A stretch of 64,000 bases of DNA from Wuchereria bancrofti (taxonomy: Eukaryota; Nematoda; Chromadorea; Rhabditida; Onchocercidae), in the NCBI GenBank assembly GCA_005281725.1, contig SSBO01000012.1:3668102-3732101 (forward strand). Reading direction: 5' to 3'. Position numbers and translations under genes: made by a program. Position 1 is the first letter of the stretch. Each line of letters begins with the position of its first letter. A model generated the notes under the pieces. That model saw only the letters and a list, made by a program, of their open reading frames with translations, had not been told where the DNA came from and did not search any database. Shown piece by piece: positions 51,127 through 63,100 of this stretch.

Positions 51127-51309
51127 GCTACAGTTCTTTTTTGCTGTATTTGATACTCACTTATGTATATAATCAAATGGAGTTGCCTTGGCTGCTTTTT
51201 TGAAGTAATTCTCGACTATAATTACGGTTTTTGATCCATCTTTCGCGTGTGATTCTTAAAATGAAACCAAGTGCCAACTGTAACTTTGCTGGACGTTATG
51301 GGTTGGAGC

Positions 51310-51315
51310 AATAAA
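51310..51315 (+). terminator. AATAAA polyadenylation signal of the GATA gene
   Basis: AATAAA 445 bases after the GATA-factor stop codon on the same strand. A long 3' UTR is implied if this is used. Confidence 0.4.
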
Positions 51316-53264
51316 TCAATCTGAATGTTTTTATAACAATTTGAGTATTTTTATAGAGAATTTAGCAGGAAAAAAGGGGACGGGAAATTTTGATTTCAGA
51401 TTAAGGTGTTGGTTGGAGTCGAGCCTGTGCAGCTCCAATGCTTTCAGTTTTTTTTCTTTTGAAAATTTGTTTTGGAGCATATTCATTGTTTTGAAGATGT
51501 CTTCCAGTTTTCAACAGTCACTTTGTTATATATAGCGACCAGCAGCCGGGTTTTTCCAGTCGTTTTCATCATATTTTAAAATTTTTTTCATTTTAAGGAT
51601 TTTCAATGACACTGCTTTAATTTTGTGCTTTTTGTTCCGTTAATATGTGTGTAGCTTTCCCTGTTTAGCTCTTAAGCAGCTAATTTTTTTAATTCATTTT
51701 TTCCTCCTTTGAGCTACCGATGCATAAGCATAATCTCTTACTTCCAAACCGTTGTGTACGCATGTTTTGCACTACCGAGCTTTACCTGTTTCATTTTTTC
51801 AAACTCTTCATTTATTTTTCCTCTTTCTCTCTGTTACCAGTGTGTCTTTTATTCACTTCATCTGTATTTTCCATTCCACAATAGCATTTTTGGTTTTTTT
51901 TTTGATTGGTGTAAACCATCTCTTATGCACATAATTGTTCTCAAATTTGTCTATGTTTTCAAACTTGAATTGATTTATCAGTTCAATGTAATTCTTATGT
52001 AGAAGCCTGTGTCAAAAGAATTTGATTTTTTTTTCTTTGCAATTCCTTTTTTGCTTTTTCTCGCATAGTCATTTCTTTTTTCACATTTGTTTGTCGAGTA
52101 ATGGACATGCATAATATCCTATAATGGTGCGAGCAAAAGTTTTTTGTAACTCTTTAAAAAATGTCATTCAAATGTTCCCGATAAGAGAAAGATACAGTAT
52201 ATAATGGTTTTATAGAGTTTGTACATTGTATGGAAATGCATTTGGTTCAGCTAGTGAGATGGTAAATCAATATCCTGGAATTCCAGAATTTCTAGCAGTG
52301 GTAAAATTTTTGATAAGAAAAGAATGCTGAGTTTCCCATCTTGTTTGCTGGTTTAGTGAATGGATTTCCTGGATCGGTACAGGTGTTGTAATTTGGACTT
52401 CGTTACCTGAGATGGCAACGAAGTGGATTTAACCAACTTCAGTCCTACTATTTGGATGAAGAGAGCTCACCGTGAAGAAGGGTTGGCATGCAATTTTCAT
52501 GTGTGGGGATTAGAACTAGGTCAGCTGGTGATTATTGTATATCATTAGTTGAGTTGAGGAGATAATGATTTGGATGATACATCGTATACATTAGGATTCA
52601 TTTTCCACTCGTTCTGAAGTGATATTGTGGGACTGATTATGATTGCGTCTGCAACATTTGTGTGGAAGGGCGAGGTATTGGTGGTTCGTTGATACTAGTT
52701 TTAACATTGGGAGGAATTGGTTTTGCGAGGCTGCCAACCGATAATAGTTTTGTGAGACGGAGAGGAAAACGGAGAAGGAGAGGCCTATGTCAACCCCAGC
52801 ATTTCATTGTTATTTTCGTGGTTCGATCTCTTCTCGCAGTTGTTCGCCCTCGAAAAGCATCTTTCCAGTTCGTATTCATTGTGAAATGGCCTTGTTATAC
52901 TCTCTCATCATCGTTTTCGATATCAGTCTTATAACTGATTCAATATTCATTGTTTGCTTCCTTCTACTCATTCTCCTACACATATTTCACCAAATTTTTG
53001 AAAGAGGTCCCTATACTTTCCTGTTTATCCACCTTGCTAAGTCTCGTTATCAGTAAGTTTTATTGATGACACGCGTGTTACATATGTATTTGTATATGAG
53101 TATGTCCATGGCAGGGAAAGCGTTTCCTGCTGCTGTCAATGTTGTGCTACTACTCTATGATCCCTGTTGTATGAAAAGGAGGAAGGCGGGAAGGAAGATG
53201 ACATCCTGTAGAGAGCTCATGGTGACATCCTATTACCCTCATGACAATACTCAATGGACAGATG

Positions 53265-53312
53265 CGTGTGAGGGTGTATCTGTGTAGGTGGATGTGTGTG
53301 GGTGTGTGTGTA
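53265..53312. repeat. GT-rich low-complexity patch
   Basis: Imperfect TG/GT repeat (GTGTGTGGGTGTGTGTGT and flanks) in otherwise unannotated sequence. Confidence 0.8.
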
Positions 53313-54558
53313 TACCTTTGCACAAACCATCACTATAACCAACGCACATTAACAGACAGGCACTACCACTGCCGCGATCACCATTATCCTTCCCTTACCT
53401 CAGTGCGCTCTTTCACTGGCCTTGCCTAACCACGGACGGGGCCGTATCACAACACAAATTGGTGACATTGCGAGAGGTTACATATACGTCTCGAATTATG
53501 TGACTTCCCATATCTGCCTTGTTTTTGAGACTGCAAGTTTAGATATGTGTTACGGAGGCTTTGTTAAGATGGCGGCTGTATTCTACTTCACCATTAAACT
53601 AAACTTATGATTTTATGACATACTTCAGTGCAGTACCCCTCCGCTATCGTGGTTACTTTTGCGATGGATTTGATTTGGCTTGCAAATGGTGGAACTAAGT
53701 CCATGTAGTCACAAGAAATTTAAATCCCTCACTCCGCTTACGTTTTAATAAACTGCTGTGATATTTGATCCCTACCTTCAGAGATAATGTACGCATATTC
53801 TGAAAATCAAGATATTAGTTGGATGGTTGGAGGTTACGGGAATCACAGCCACATACGCAAACCTGTTGTCATACAAAAAGAAAAACTGACATTTTTTTCT
53901 TGAAAACAAAAACCCAAGCAAAATAACATCGAAATTGAACTGGAAACAATATTCAAGAAATACATTAACAACATAAAATAAGCTACGTATCACAAAGCAA
54001 AAATTGTTCCAAATATACAACCATACAAACAATATGAAATGAAAGTATGGGTCGTTAGGAAACGAAAAGGAAACTTATACTTATCAAATCATAAAAAATG
54101 CAACCTTAATACAAATGAAGACTAAAACAAACCTAATGCAATTCCTGCTATATGTAGTAGGTTTCGGAAACCAACGTTTTCAGCAATACAAATCTACACT
54201 CAATCACTCAGATTTTTTCGATAGCTCTTATGTTCCAGAGATTTAATTCACAACACAACGGGGAAACTAAGACCATACATTCAGTAACTGTTTGATACGA
54301 CAGCAAGTGTTCTGCTTCAGAAAGTACGTTCTGTACGGCTTATAATGATTGGACCGACCTCATGTATGGAATTAAACAGTCCTTAAAAAGGTGCACAAAA
54401 TAGACACTGCATCGTTTTGACTACGTTATGTTTAATGGAAACCAATTACTGCAGGGTAACAAAGTAGAAGGCAATTCTGCATTTGGAATGGTCAAAGCAA
54501 TGTCAGTAAAGAAAAGAATCTAGTGGATAGAATAAAAGAATGAACGCCGTTCAAAGTA

Positions 54559-57500
54559 TCAGTCAGTTTTTTTCTCATCCTTCGATTTTTTCGGGTGATT
54601 TTTTTTCTCGATTAGATGCTCTTCACAGTAACTAAGCATTTCATATGCTTCACCACGGATGCCAGCAACCGAAAGTGGGACTAATACACATGCTGGAACT
54701 AAGTAAAGCAATGCCGGCTGTGCTGCCTGAAATGTCAATAAGACTGGCAAAATCTTCAGCGCCTTATTAGTTTTATTACATTTTCGAAAGTAAGCAATTA
54801 TTAGAGTCTTTACACCTACAGTGACAACACATCAAGAAGTCAAAACAGGAACTCCTTAACAAAAAAAAGAAAAACGAAATTATAAGTTAAAAACAATTAC
54901 AAACTTTGGAATTACAAACAGAATTGTTCTATGTTAACTTGCAATAAAGTTTAATCCTGATCAAATACTTGACTATATCGATTTACGAACAAGCAAAATA
55001 ACTTGAACATTAAATTGCTTTACCTTGAAAAAATGCATCACGCCCATTGTAATCATCAAACCAAAGCAGTATGCCACCGTAGTTATGAGAAAGTAGTGAC
55101 GCGGCTTCTTGTAACTACCTCCCGAACCAATGTAGTGATCAAATCGTCGAAGTAAAGCAATAAATATTCCTGGTATTACAATGTCTCCCAAACCTACAAG
55201 CAATGAATTATTGTTATCGCGACAGAAGACAGCCTAATCTTCAAGTTACGTTCCAGGAAAATTATTACGATAAAAAGTACTCACTCATCGATTTTGCTTG
55301 CATACAGGTAGAATTCCAGGTGAACTTGATTTGATTTTTTGAAAGTGATTAACACAGTGTAAAATATACAATATGTGCAGTTGTGATGATAAATCCCTAA
55401 ACCATATTCTTAATTTTACTAAACGTTCACCGAGCATTGCATGTTTGCCAGCATTATTTAATCCACAACGATAGATATCTTGTGGGAATTGAAGCAGTAA
55501 TGGAGCATCGATGCCTTTAGCAACTGTGGTCATCACATCGGTGGCGAACACCCAGAAAACATCATAAATAAAAAGTCCAGCCAATAACATTGTTCCCGCC
55601 TAGAATACATATTAATTGTGTTTAAATATGAGACCGGGACATCAAGAATGCACAACTAAAAATTCGAGACGAAGGAAAAAAAGTCATTGCGACAAAGCCG
55701 GTTACATGAAGTATATATGAACAACGGGAAAGCAACCTTAAAACTACATAAATGTATGCTTTCAATACCGTAAATCGAGAAAGCAACACCAAGTATGTTA
55801 TTCGTTATCCAGTGCCTTCTGTAAAGGTGTGATACACCCACACATAAGCAGCACAGTATGGCAACAATGTCGTGAGTATCCCACTCAACTTTGAGAACAT
55901 ATTCCTGAAACTCAGGATGAATCGGAAGATGCAACATGATACGGCAAATAATAAAAACTTCCTCATAACACGCTGTTTGCTATCTTCATGGAGCCATGCT
56001 TACATGACTTAAGTGCTATTTAATTTTCAATATTTTTCATAAAATTTCTCACAACAGAAGTCTCCTGTTCAGAATAAAAACATGTTACCTACAAAATCAT
56101 CATTAGCTGCTCCTTCAACGTCACCTTCTTCCATTTCTATCTTGCCTTTCTTCAGTGACCAAAAATATGGATAATTCATTTTTGGCTGATGATTTCCAAT
56201 GGGAAGCTTACGAAGAACATATGAGAATATTGGCTTTAAAATTGCAGCGAGAGCAACACATCCTGAATAATAGTAACACCACAGGCCAACAAGTTAAAAA
56301 AGCATTCAAATTCAAGATTTAGAACTCAACAGCCTAAAAATCCAATCTTTCTTTACAGTTTAAACGTATTTTAAAGTTTAATGTTACCTTCCCAACACAG
56401 CAACATCAACAACAAATACATTACATTGACTTGGTTGATGAGAGGCAAGAAATGTAACGCCTTTTGCAACAACGTTCTAGAAGAGTCTCCTTCTATTGCC
56501 ACCGAGATACCTGTAGCATTAGTCAGCAAGGGAAACATTGCAAGACGCTTTGAAAGTTCTGGTGGCAAATAATTGTTTACTGCTGAACAGATTCTCAGCC
56601 GGCATTCAGCATCGCATCTTAAACTGTCAAGTAAAAATTTGTGTAAAGTTTATCTGTGTAATGGTTAGAATTCTTCCTAATTATTACTGGAAAAGTTAAT
56701 AGACTAATTAGGTCTTAACTTCAGTGGCTTGATATTTCACTCCCAAAAAGAGAGTGTCAGTGCTGTAAAATTAACAAAAATAAAATAATATACTACCTGC
56801 TAAAAACTTCCAGTGTGGGTCACGTGATGCCTGGCTTCGTAGCATTCACAGAATTCTAATCATCTTCCCGTGGGAGATGAATAATCATACATGTCTACAT
56901 ATATTCTTTTATTTAGATTATCACAATAGGGTTTTCCAACTACTGTCCCTTATACATTTAATATACGACGAAGTACACATACCCGAAAAATATATAAAGA
57001 CCAAATAGAACGCAAGATGCTGTTAACGGGAACTTTTTAGCTTCGTTTACTGTTATCGAAGTTTCTATGAGTCGCTTTTTACGCATATGCTTTTGCACAA
57101 AATAAAGAGAGCGAATGCTACCGATAACAATACAGAAGAGTGCCATACCATATATGGAACCATAAGCTGTTATCTGAAGAATGAACTAAATATAGTGAAT
57201 AACATTTAGAACAGGTTCCCTTGAGATACCATATATACCTCACATTTCATTACATTGTTGTATGCATTCAACGTCCGGAAAAGCTCAAGTGAGCGAGCCA
57301 TAACTAAAGACAAAAGTGAAACTCTCAAAATTGAGGAAATCCAATTTGAATAGACTCCTACTTATCACCGTTTCTCGAAAGGTGGTTTATTCACATAGTC
57401 CGTAGGCACTCTTTTTCGAAAGTGCTGCGTACACAAACCAAGTTAAGAATTTCCCTAAGCAACTAGTTAATGATTCAAGATAATGGTTTTAGGCAAACAT

Positions 57501-57744
57501 AGAAAAACAGATCCTAATGAAACTCTCTACTTCATAATAATTATAAGATCATATTCAAAAGTCAGCAGTTAATGAAATATAGTCAAAAATGAGATGCGTA
57601 TTTACCAGTCTCAATTTTGCAGTGAAACAATTTCAATCGAAAGATTTAGCTTCTAACCTGTTCTTTCGCTGTGAAAGTGATGGTACTGTTGGAAACACTA
57701 GAAATTATGTTGTTGGCAGATGGTAATGTCGTCGCTTCCGCCAT
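54559..57744 (-). CDS. signal peptide peptidase (HM13/IMP family)
   Basis: Eight exons in transcription order: 57744-57658, 57173-56983, 56623-56388, 56262-56093, 55904-55737, 55599-55431, 55193-55024 and 54726-54559, joining to 452 residues (human SPP 377). It is an intramembrane aspartyl protease of the ER that cleaves leftover signal peptides. Catalytic motifs are intact: GLFIYDVFWVF (Asp297), GLGDIVIPGI (Asp344) and QPALLYLVP (from about 400). Other family blocks: FPLTASCVLFGLYIFF, RRHWITNNILGVAFS and ALLRRFD. The C-terminus ends KKTD, a KKXX ER-retrieval signal. Exon 3 encodes 78 residues where the human protein needs about 20; the extra part lies between transmembrane segments 2 and 3, on the lumenal side by family topology, and has an NAT sequon. 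The N-terminus has two further sequons (NST, and NTT-like region) before TM1. It is divergent from GRP94. Confidence 0.94.
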
Positions 57745-60134
57745 CCTGCGCCTTCCGAACTGAAAAGTACATCACCGATAATATGGTAATTTAATGAATA
57801 AATCAAATAAATCATATCGAACTATCCAGAACATCCTCTTTTATAAGACAGCAGCCTTAAATAAAATTCTAAGGAAATGCAATATTCGTCATCAACTAAA
57901 AACGTTTAAGACGAAACAACCTGGATCGCAGGTACATCCCCAAATCACGGGCGATTTAACGCATCTCAGCACAGTGAAGAATCAGTCACTTTTCGGGATC
58001 TTACGAAAGTACAAAATGGAAGGCTTTCAAACATAAAACACTAATCGCAAATCAGCGGTATTACAAGTTATATTTAACCTGTATATAAAAAAGACAGGAC
58101 AACCACCACCGACAGATCAGAATGCTATGAGGTTCGTAACTGTCTTGAATGACAGGTTTGGAGTTCGTGATAACATTAGTTTCACCCTATCATCATGTTT
58201 GTAATAGACTGGCCTCATTCAAAAACATACCAGCAAGTTACCCATTCAACTTTCATTTACAAACATCATATAAAAATCAATACTGGCATGGAATCACTAA
58301 AAATACATTCAGAAATCGTGAATGTGTTGGTATCCTTCTTTTTCTTAAAGCACATATTTTACTTATATATGGGGAATTTTCAAAATGTTCATTATACAAG
58401 TTATTCCTTCTTATAAACAAGCAAACTCAACTTAACCTGTCGGAACTGAAACAGCGCAAAAAACTAAGCTCGAAACAATAGATTTAATACTTCTAATACA
58501 TAATTTGATTCACAAATGAGATGTAAATCAAATCTGTAGTTGAAATACTTATGCCAGTCTCAATACTAGATTTTCTCGGCACTTCGGCACTCCGTTTCTG
58601 TTCGCATTTCAAAATCCAAATTCACAGCACAGCATTCAATGTAGCTCTCATCATTTTACTTTGTACAGGCGTTCACCATCCTGAGAGAAAAATCATCGGA
58701 AAATGTCTCCAAGAAGCAGAACTGTCAGTGTTGCTGAACTCCACTGTGCTTAGCAATATACATATGTACAGTTCTCATTTACTTCACAAATTCTAATTAT
58801 TGACAGTGGCATCGAGCGCAACTCTCTTTGCTTTTTGCATAATTTAAAGAGGATATCAGCTTACTTCAGTATGTATCTGCTTTGACCTACCACTTTAATT
58901 GCCTACTAATGCTAGCTGACAAATGAAGTCGACGGCTATTTTTACCTTTGGTCGCTAAGTCTTCGATTCCCACTTCTCATTCTCAGTTCCGCAATTAGCA
59001 ACTTTCAACCAGCTTTTTGACTCTCATTTCCTTTTCAGCACATCATTCAGCTACGTACATCTAAGGAAACAGTATTGCAGGGAAAAATTCAAAAAATTTA
59101 AGACGAAAAAAAGAACTTCAGAGATTATAAAGACGCATTTTAACATTATGGAAAGCCGCTGAAATGAGCTATCTCAGCTAGACCAAGCAAATGTTGAACA
59201 CAACAGTATGTCTTAGCATCCTTGGATAGGCACTTGTTTATGAAAGTTTGAGACTGGTCAATGCTCAGCAAATATTCCATGAAACTCAATACCGTGTAAC
59301 ACCATGAAACTCGAGCAAAAGATAATCAAACAGTCAAACAGTACGATGCTTTGCATCTATTAAAAAAACGTCCGACTGAAGAAACGCTCTTTGACACTCA
59401 TGGTATAGAAATTTTCGACGGATATCGCTGACGATATCAAAGACAAAAGAACATGCATTATTCCACAAATATAAATTAAATTCAACGTTATTATTCTTGA
59501 CTACTGAACACTGAAGTGGGATTTCATTTCATCAATGTTTTACCAAAATCAAGTTAAAAGAAAAAAGCTGACAAACATCGAGGCGAGTCTAATGAAATGT
59601 AAACACGCCATGTTATTAACGCATGCGTCGTACCCCGTAAAGTTGCATCACCGGAAAGGAAGTTCGTTGAATTTTCATAGTGTCCCCGTGAAATCAGAGA
59701 AACACACGTCCACAGCAACCGGCTGGCCAATCAAATTATGCTTAATCACAGAAAGTTGGAGAGTGGGCGGAGCGGAGTAGTTAGTTGATTGGATGGTATT
59801 TGGTATAAAGTGGTGGGGATGTTGCTGTACAGGATGATTGTGATGTTGGGTGCTGCTGTATGCGTACGTTTACGTACGTGTTGTGTACATGTGTATCAGT
59901 TGTTTGGACCAACGTTTAGAAATTTTCTTCGATTTCCTTTGAAAAGTCTAAAAAGAACGTGCTTCAGACATTTCTGTACCTCGGTGCAGCCTAAACATAC
60001 GTAGCGCTTTTGCATTTGATATGTAGCGCTTTTTTTGCAGTTATAATGAATGCTCTTTTTTAGAGTATCTGTCGTTGTGATTATCGTTTGACCTCCTTGT
60101 TGCAAACAAGGGACGGTCGTTGTATATTACCTCT
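57745..60134. promoter_or_regulatory. divergent intergenic region, SPP / GRP94
   Basis: About 2.4 kb between two ER-protein genes transcribed away from each other. No convincing exon; plus-strand open frames at 57794-58036 and 58149-58481 show no motif. It includes TACGTACGTG near 59870 and ACACGTCC near 59705, which share the ACGT core of XBP1-type unfolded-protein-response sites, but neither is a full TGACGTGG element. Confidence 0.4.
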
Positions 60135-63100
60135 ATGGCTAGTAATTGTGCCGCAAGACTCATTGTCCTCATCGGTGTCTTTTTTGTTTTCGGTATGTTG
60201 TTTGAGATATTTCCATCTATAACTTTGTTTCATAGCTGCATCATTAGAATCACTGAATTTAACCATGTTTTTGCCTTCATTTTATCCTCGTAGCAAATGG
60301 AACGAGAACATTTCAACCCCTTGCTCGAATATTATTGCCAACCAGATATCAAATGCATACAAAAAAATGAAGTAGCTAAAACCTTGAAAAGTCACTTAAG
60401 CAAAAAATTGCGTGTTTGATTTTTTTTCCAGCTTTTTTTCCAAGTACGGGGGTAAATGCCAAAGTTGAGTCAAACAATGAAGCAACAGTAAAAGAAAATA
60501 TTGGAAGAATTAAGACCAGTTCGAAAACGGATGAGGAAGTTATTCAAAGGCTGGTTTACATCTTGTCTATTATTCTGATATTTGCATAGGCTGCATATGT
60601 GTTGTTCTCGACCGCTTTAGTTGTACTATTTGTATAGTGGAAAGAAAATTCGGTTTCAGGGAGGAAGAAGCAATTAAATTGGACGGGCTCTCTGTTGCAG
60701 AAATGAAAGAATTAAGAATTCGGGCCGAGAAACACAGTTTTCAGGCTGAAGTAAATCGTATGATGAAACTGATTATTAACTCTTTATATAAGTTAGTTCA
60801 AATTTATGTGTCATTTTTTCCAAATTTAGATTAGAGTTGAATGCTTGTTAATTTGATTAATGATTTATGAAAAACTTTACTTGTCGGTCGCACTAACATT
60901 TGGTTAAGCATTAATGTTGTTTCTAGAAATAAGGAGATTTTCCTTCGTGAGTTGATATCAAATGCTTCGGACGCACTGGACAAAATTCGGTTGCTATCAT
61001 TGACGGATCCATCTGTTCTTTCTGCTACTGATGAACTTTCAGTTCGAATTAAGGTATGGCTTTTCAGTTCAGCTGTTCGATAATTGGGTATTTGAATAAA
61101 TTTTCGAAACATTTGGCATCTCTTGGTCGAATTTTAGGCAGATCCAGAAAACCACATATTGCATGTGACGGATACTGGCATTGGAATGACAAAAACAGAC
61201 TTAATCAATAATTTGGGTACGATTGCGCGGTCAGGAACATCAGAGTTCTTGTCAAAGCTGTTGGATTCTTCCACATCGTTAGAACAACAGCAGGACATGA
61301 TCGGACAGTTCGGTGTCGGTTTCTACTCTTCCTATCTTGTTGCAGATCGTGTTGTTGTAACTTCGAAACACAATGATGATGATCAGTACGTTTGGGAATC
61401 TGACAGTTCTTCGTAAGTTTTCATGTCGATTGCATCTTTTTCTTGTTGATTTTGAGTAGTTTTACTTGCTATTTATGATTATTGTTTGTTACATTTCTTT
61501 ATGAATTTGTTTAATGAATAAAATTGGACTTTATTTAATTCTGTTAATTTGTAGGTTTACAGTTGCAAAAGATCCTCGGGGTGCAACTCTTAAGCGTGGC
61601 ACACAAGTTACATTACATCTGAAGGAAGAGGCTTATGACTTTTTAGAAGCCGATACATTGAAAAACTTGGTGGAAAAGTATAGTCAATTCATCAATTTTA
61701 ATATCTACTTGTGGCAGTCCAAGGTCATTTATCTTATTTTTGTCTTTTTTGGCATTCAGAAGATTATATGCACTGTGTTTTTCAGACAGAAACAGTTGAT
61801 GAACCTATTGAAGAACTAGAAAAAGTAAATGACGAAAAGACTGAAGATGCTGATGGTAAAGTTGAAGAGGACAAAATAGAACCGAAAACCAAAAAAGTCG
61901 AAAAAACAACGTGGGATTGGGAAAAAATCAATAACGTTAAGCCCATCTGGATGCGAAGGAATGATGATGTTGAAGCGGAAGAATACATGGAGTTTTACAA
62001 GAGTATTACTAAGGTTCATGAAATGAACTCTACAACATTTATCTTCCTGAAACTTTCTCATATTACTTTTATTTACTTTCGGTTAATTGAAGTTGTTTCT
62101 CAAAATTTCAAGGCATGTAAATTTTTTTCTCAAATAATTCATCCGTAGTTTGATCTCCTTCATTCTCCGGCTGCCGTCGTTTCTCCCAAAGGATGCATTT
62201 CTACTAGCAGTCTGACCGTTACCATTTTCAGGATCACGAAAATCCTCTTGCCTATGTACATTTTACAGCTGAAGGGGAGGTTACCTTCAAATCCATTCTC
62301 TACGTTCCTCGACATAGTCCATTCGATATGTTTCAGAATTATGGAAAGGTATGACATTTTGTTTACAGTGATCTTTGATTGTTATGAATCGTTGTCTTTA
62401 GCTTTAAAATTCTGAACGATGTTTTTCTTGGTTTTATTATTGTAAAAAAATTTCATTATCTTTAGGGTACAGACAATATCAAACTGTATGTGCGTCGTGT
62501 TTTCATCACTGATGATTTTCATGATATTATGCCGAAATATTTATCTTTCATCCGTGGTATAGTAGATTCGGATGATTTACCATTAAATGTTTCCCGTGAA
62601 ACACTCCAACAGCATAAACTTTTGAAGGTATTTTTGCTTCAGTTGTATAGACGGGCAATCTGTTAGGTGGACACAAGGGAAAAGCAATATAAAGCCATTG
62701 ATTTTCTTCCATTCTTTAATTAGATAGTTTTGTTTCAGGTCATCAAGAAGAAGCTTGTCAGAAAAGTACTGGATATGTTCAAGAAGATGGAACCTGGTAA
62801 TTTTGAAGATTTTTGGAAAGAATACAGCACAAATATCAAGCTGGGCATCATGGAAGACCCCACAAACAGAACACGTCTTGCAAAGCTCCTGCGTTTCTAT
62901 TCTTCCAATGGAAAAGTAATGTTTTCGGACTTTATTAGGATATCTCCATTCCTAAATTAGAGCTCTTTTGACTTCTGTGACAGAAACAAAGAAAGTTTTA
63001 TGAAGACTTTCTTTGTTTCTGTTTTTGTTTAGTAAATTACATTTTCATTGTTGCAGGACAAAATGATTTCACTTGCTGAATATGTGAGCCGAATGAAGGA

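Larger units (their letters stand above)
50866..54558. other. 3.7 kb noncoding, 3' flanks of GATA and SPP genes
   Basis: Convergent region. Open frames here, such as 51709-52002 and 52662-52934 on the plus strand, are low-complexity or lack any family motif and codon-like pattern, so I call no gene. It contains an 18-base poly-T at 51109 and a GT-rich patch at 53265. Confidence 0.45.

Noticed and set aside
51709..52002. 97-codon Phe-rich open frame downstream of the GATA gene
   Set aside because: It arises from T-rich sequence read as Phe/Leu/Ser codons, with no conserved motif.
52662..53429. Series of short open frames
   Set aside because: They overlap low-complexity GT-rich sequence and switch frames; no family pattern.
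58149..58481. 110-codon open frame between SPP and GRP94
   Set aside because: No recognisable domain, no splice context and a composition like the surrounding noncoding DNA.
59690..59890. ERSE/UPRE and heat-shock elements before GRP94
   Set aside because: CCAAT and ACGT cores occur, but not with the required spacing (CCAAT-N9-CCACG) or full consensus.
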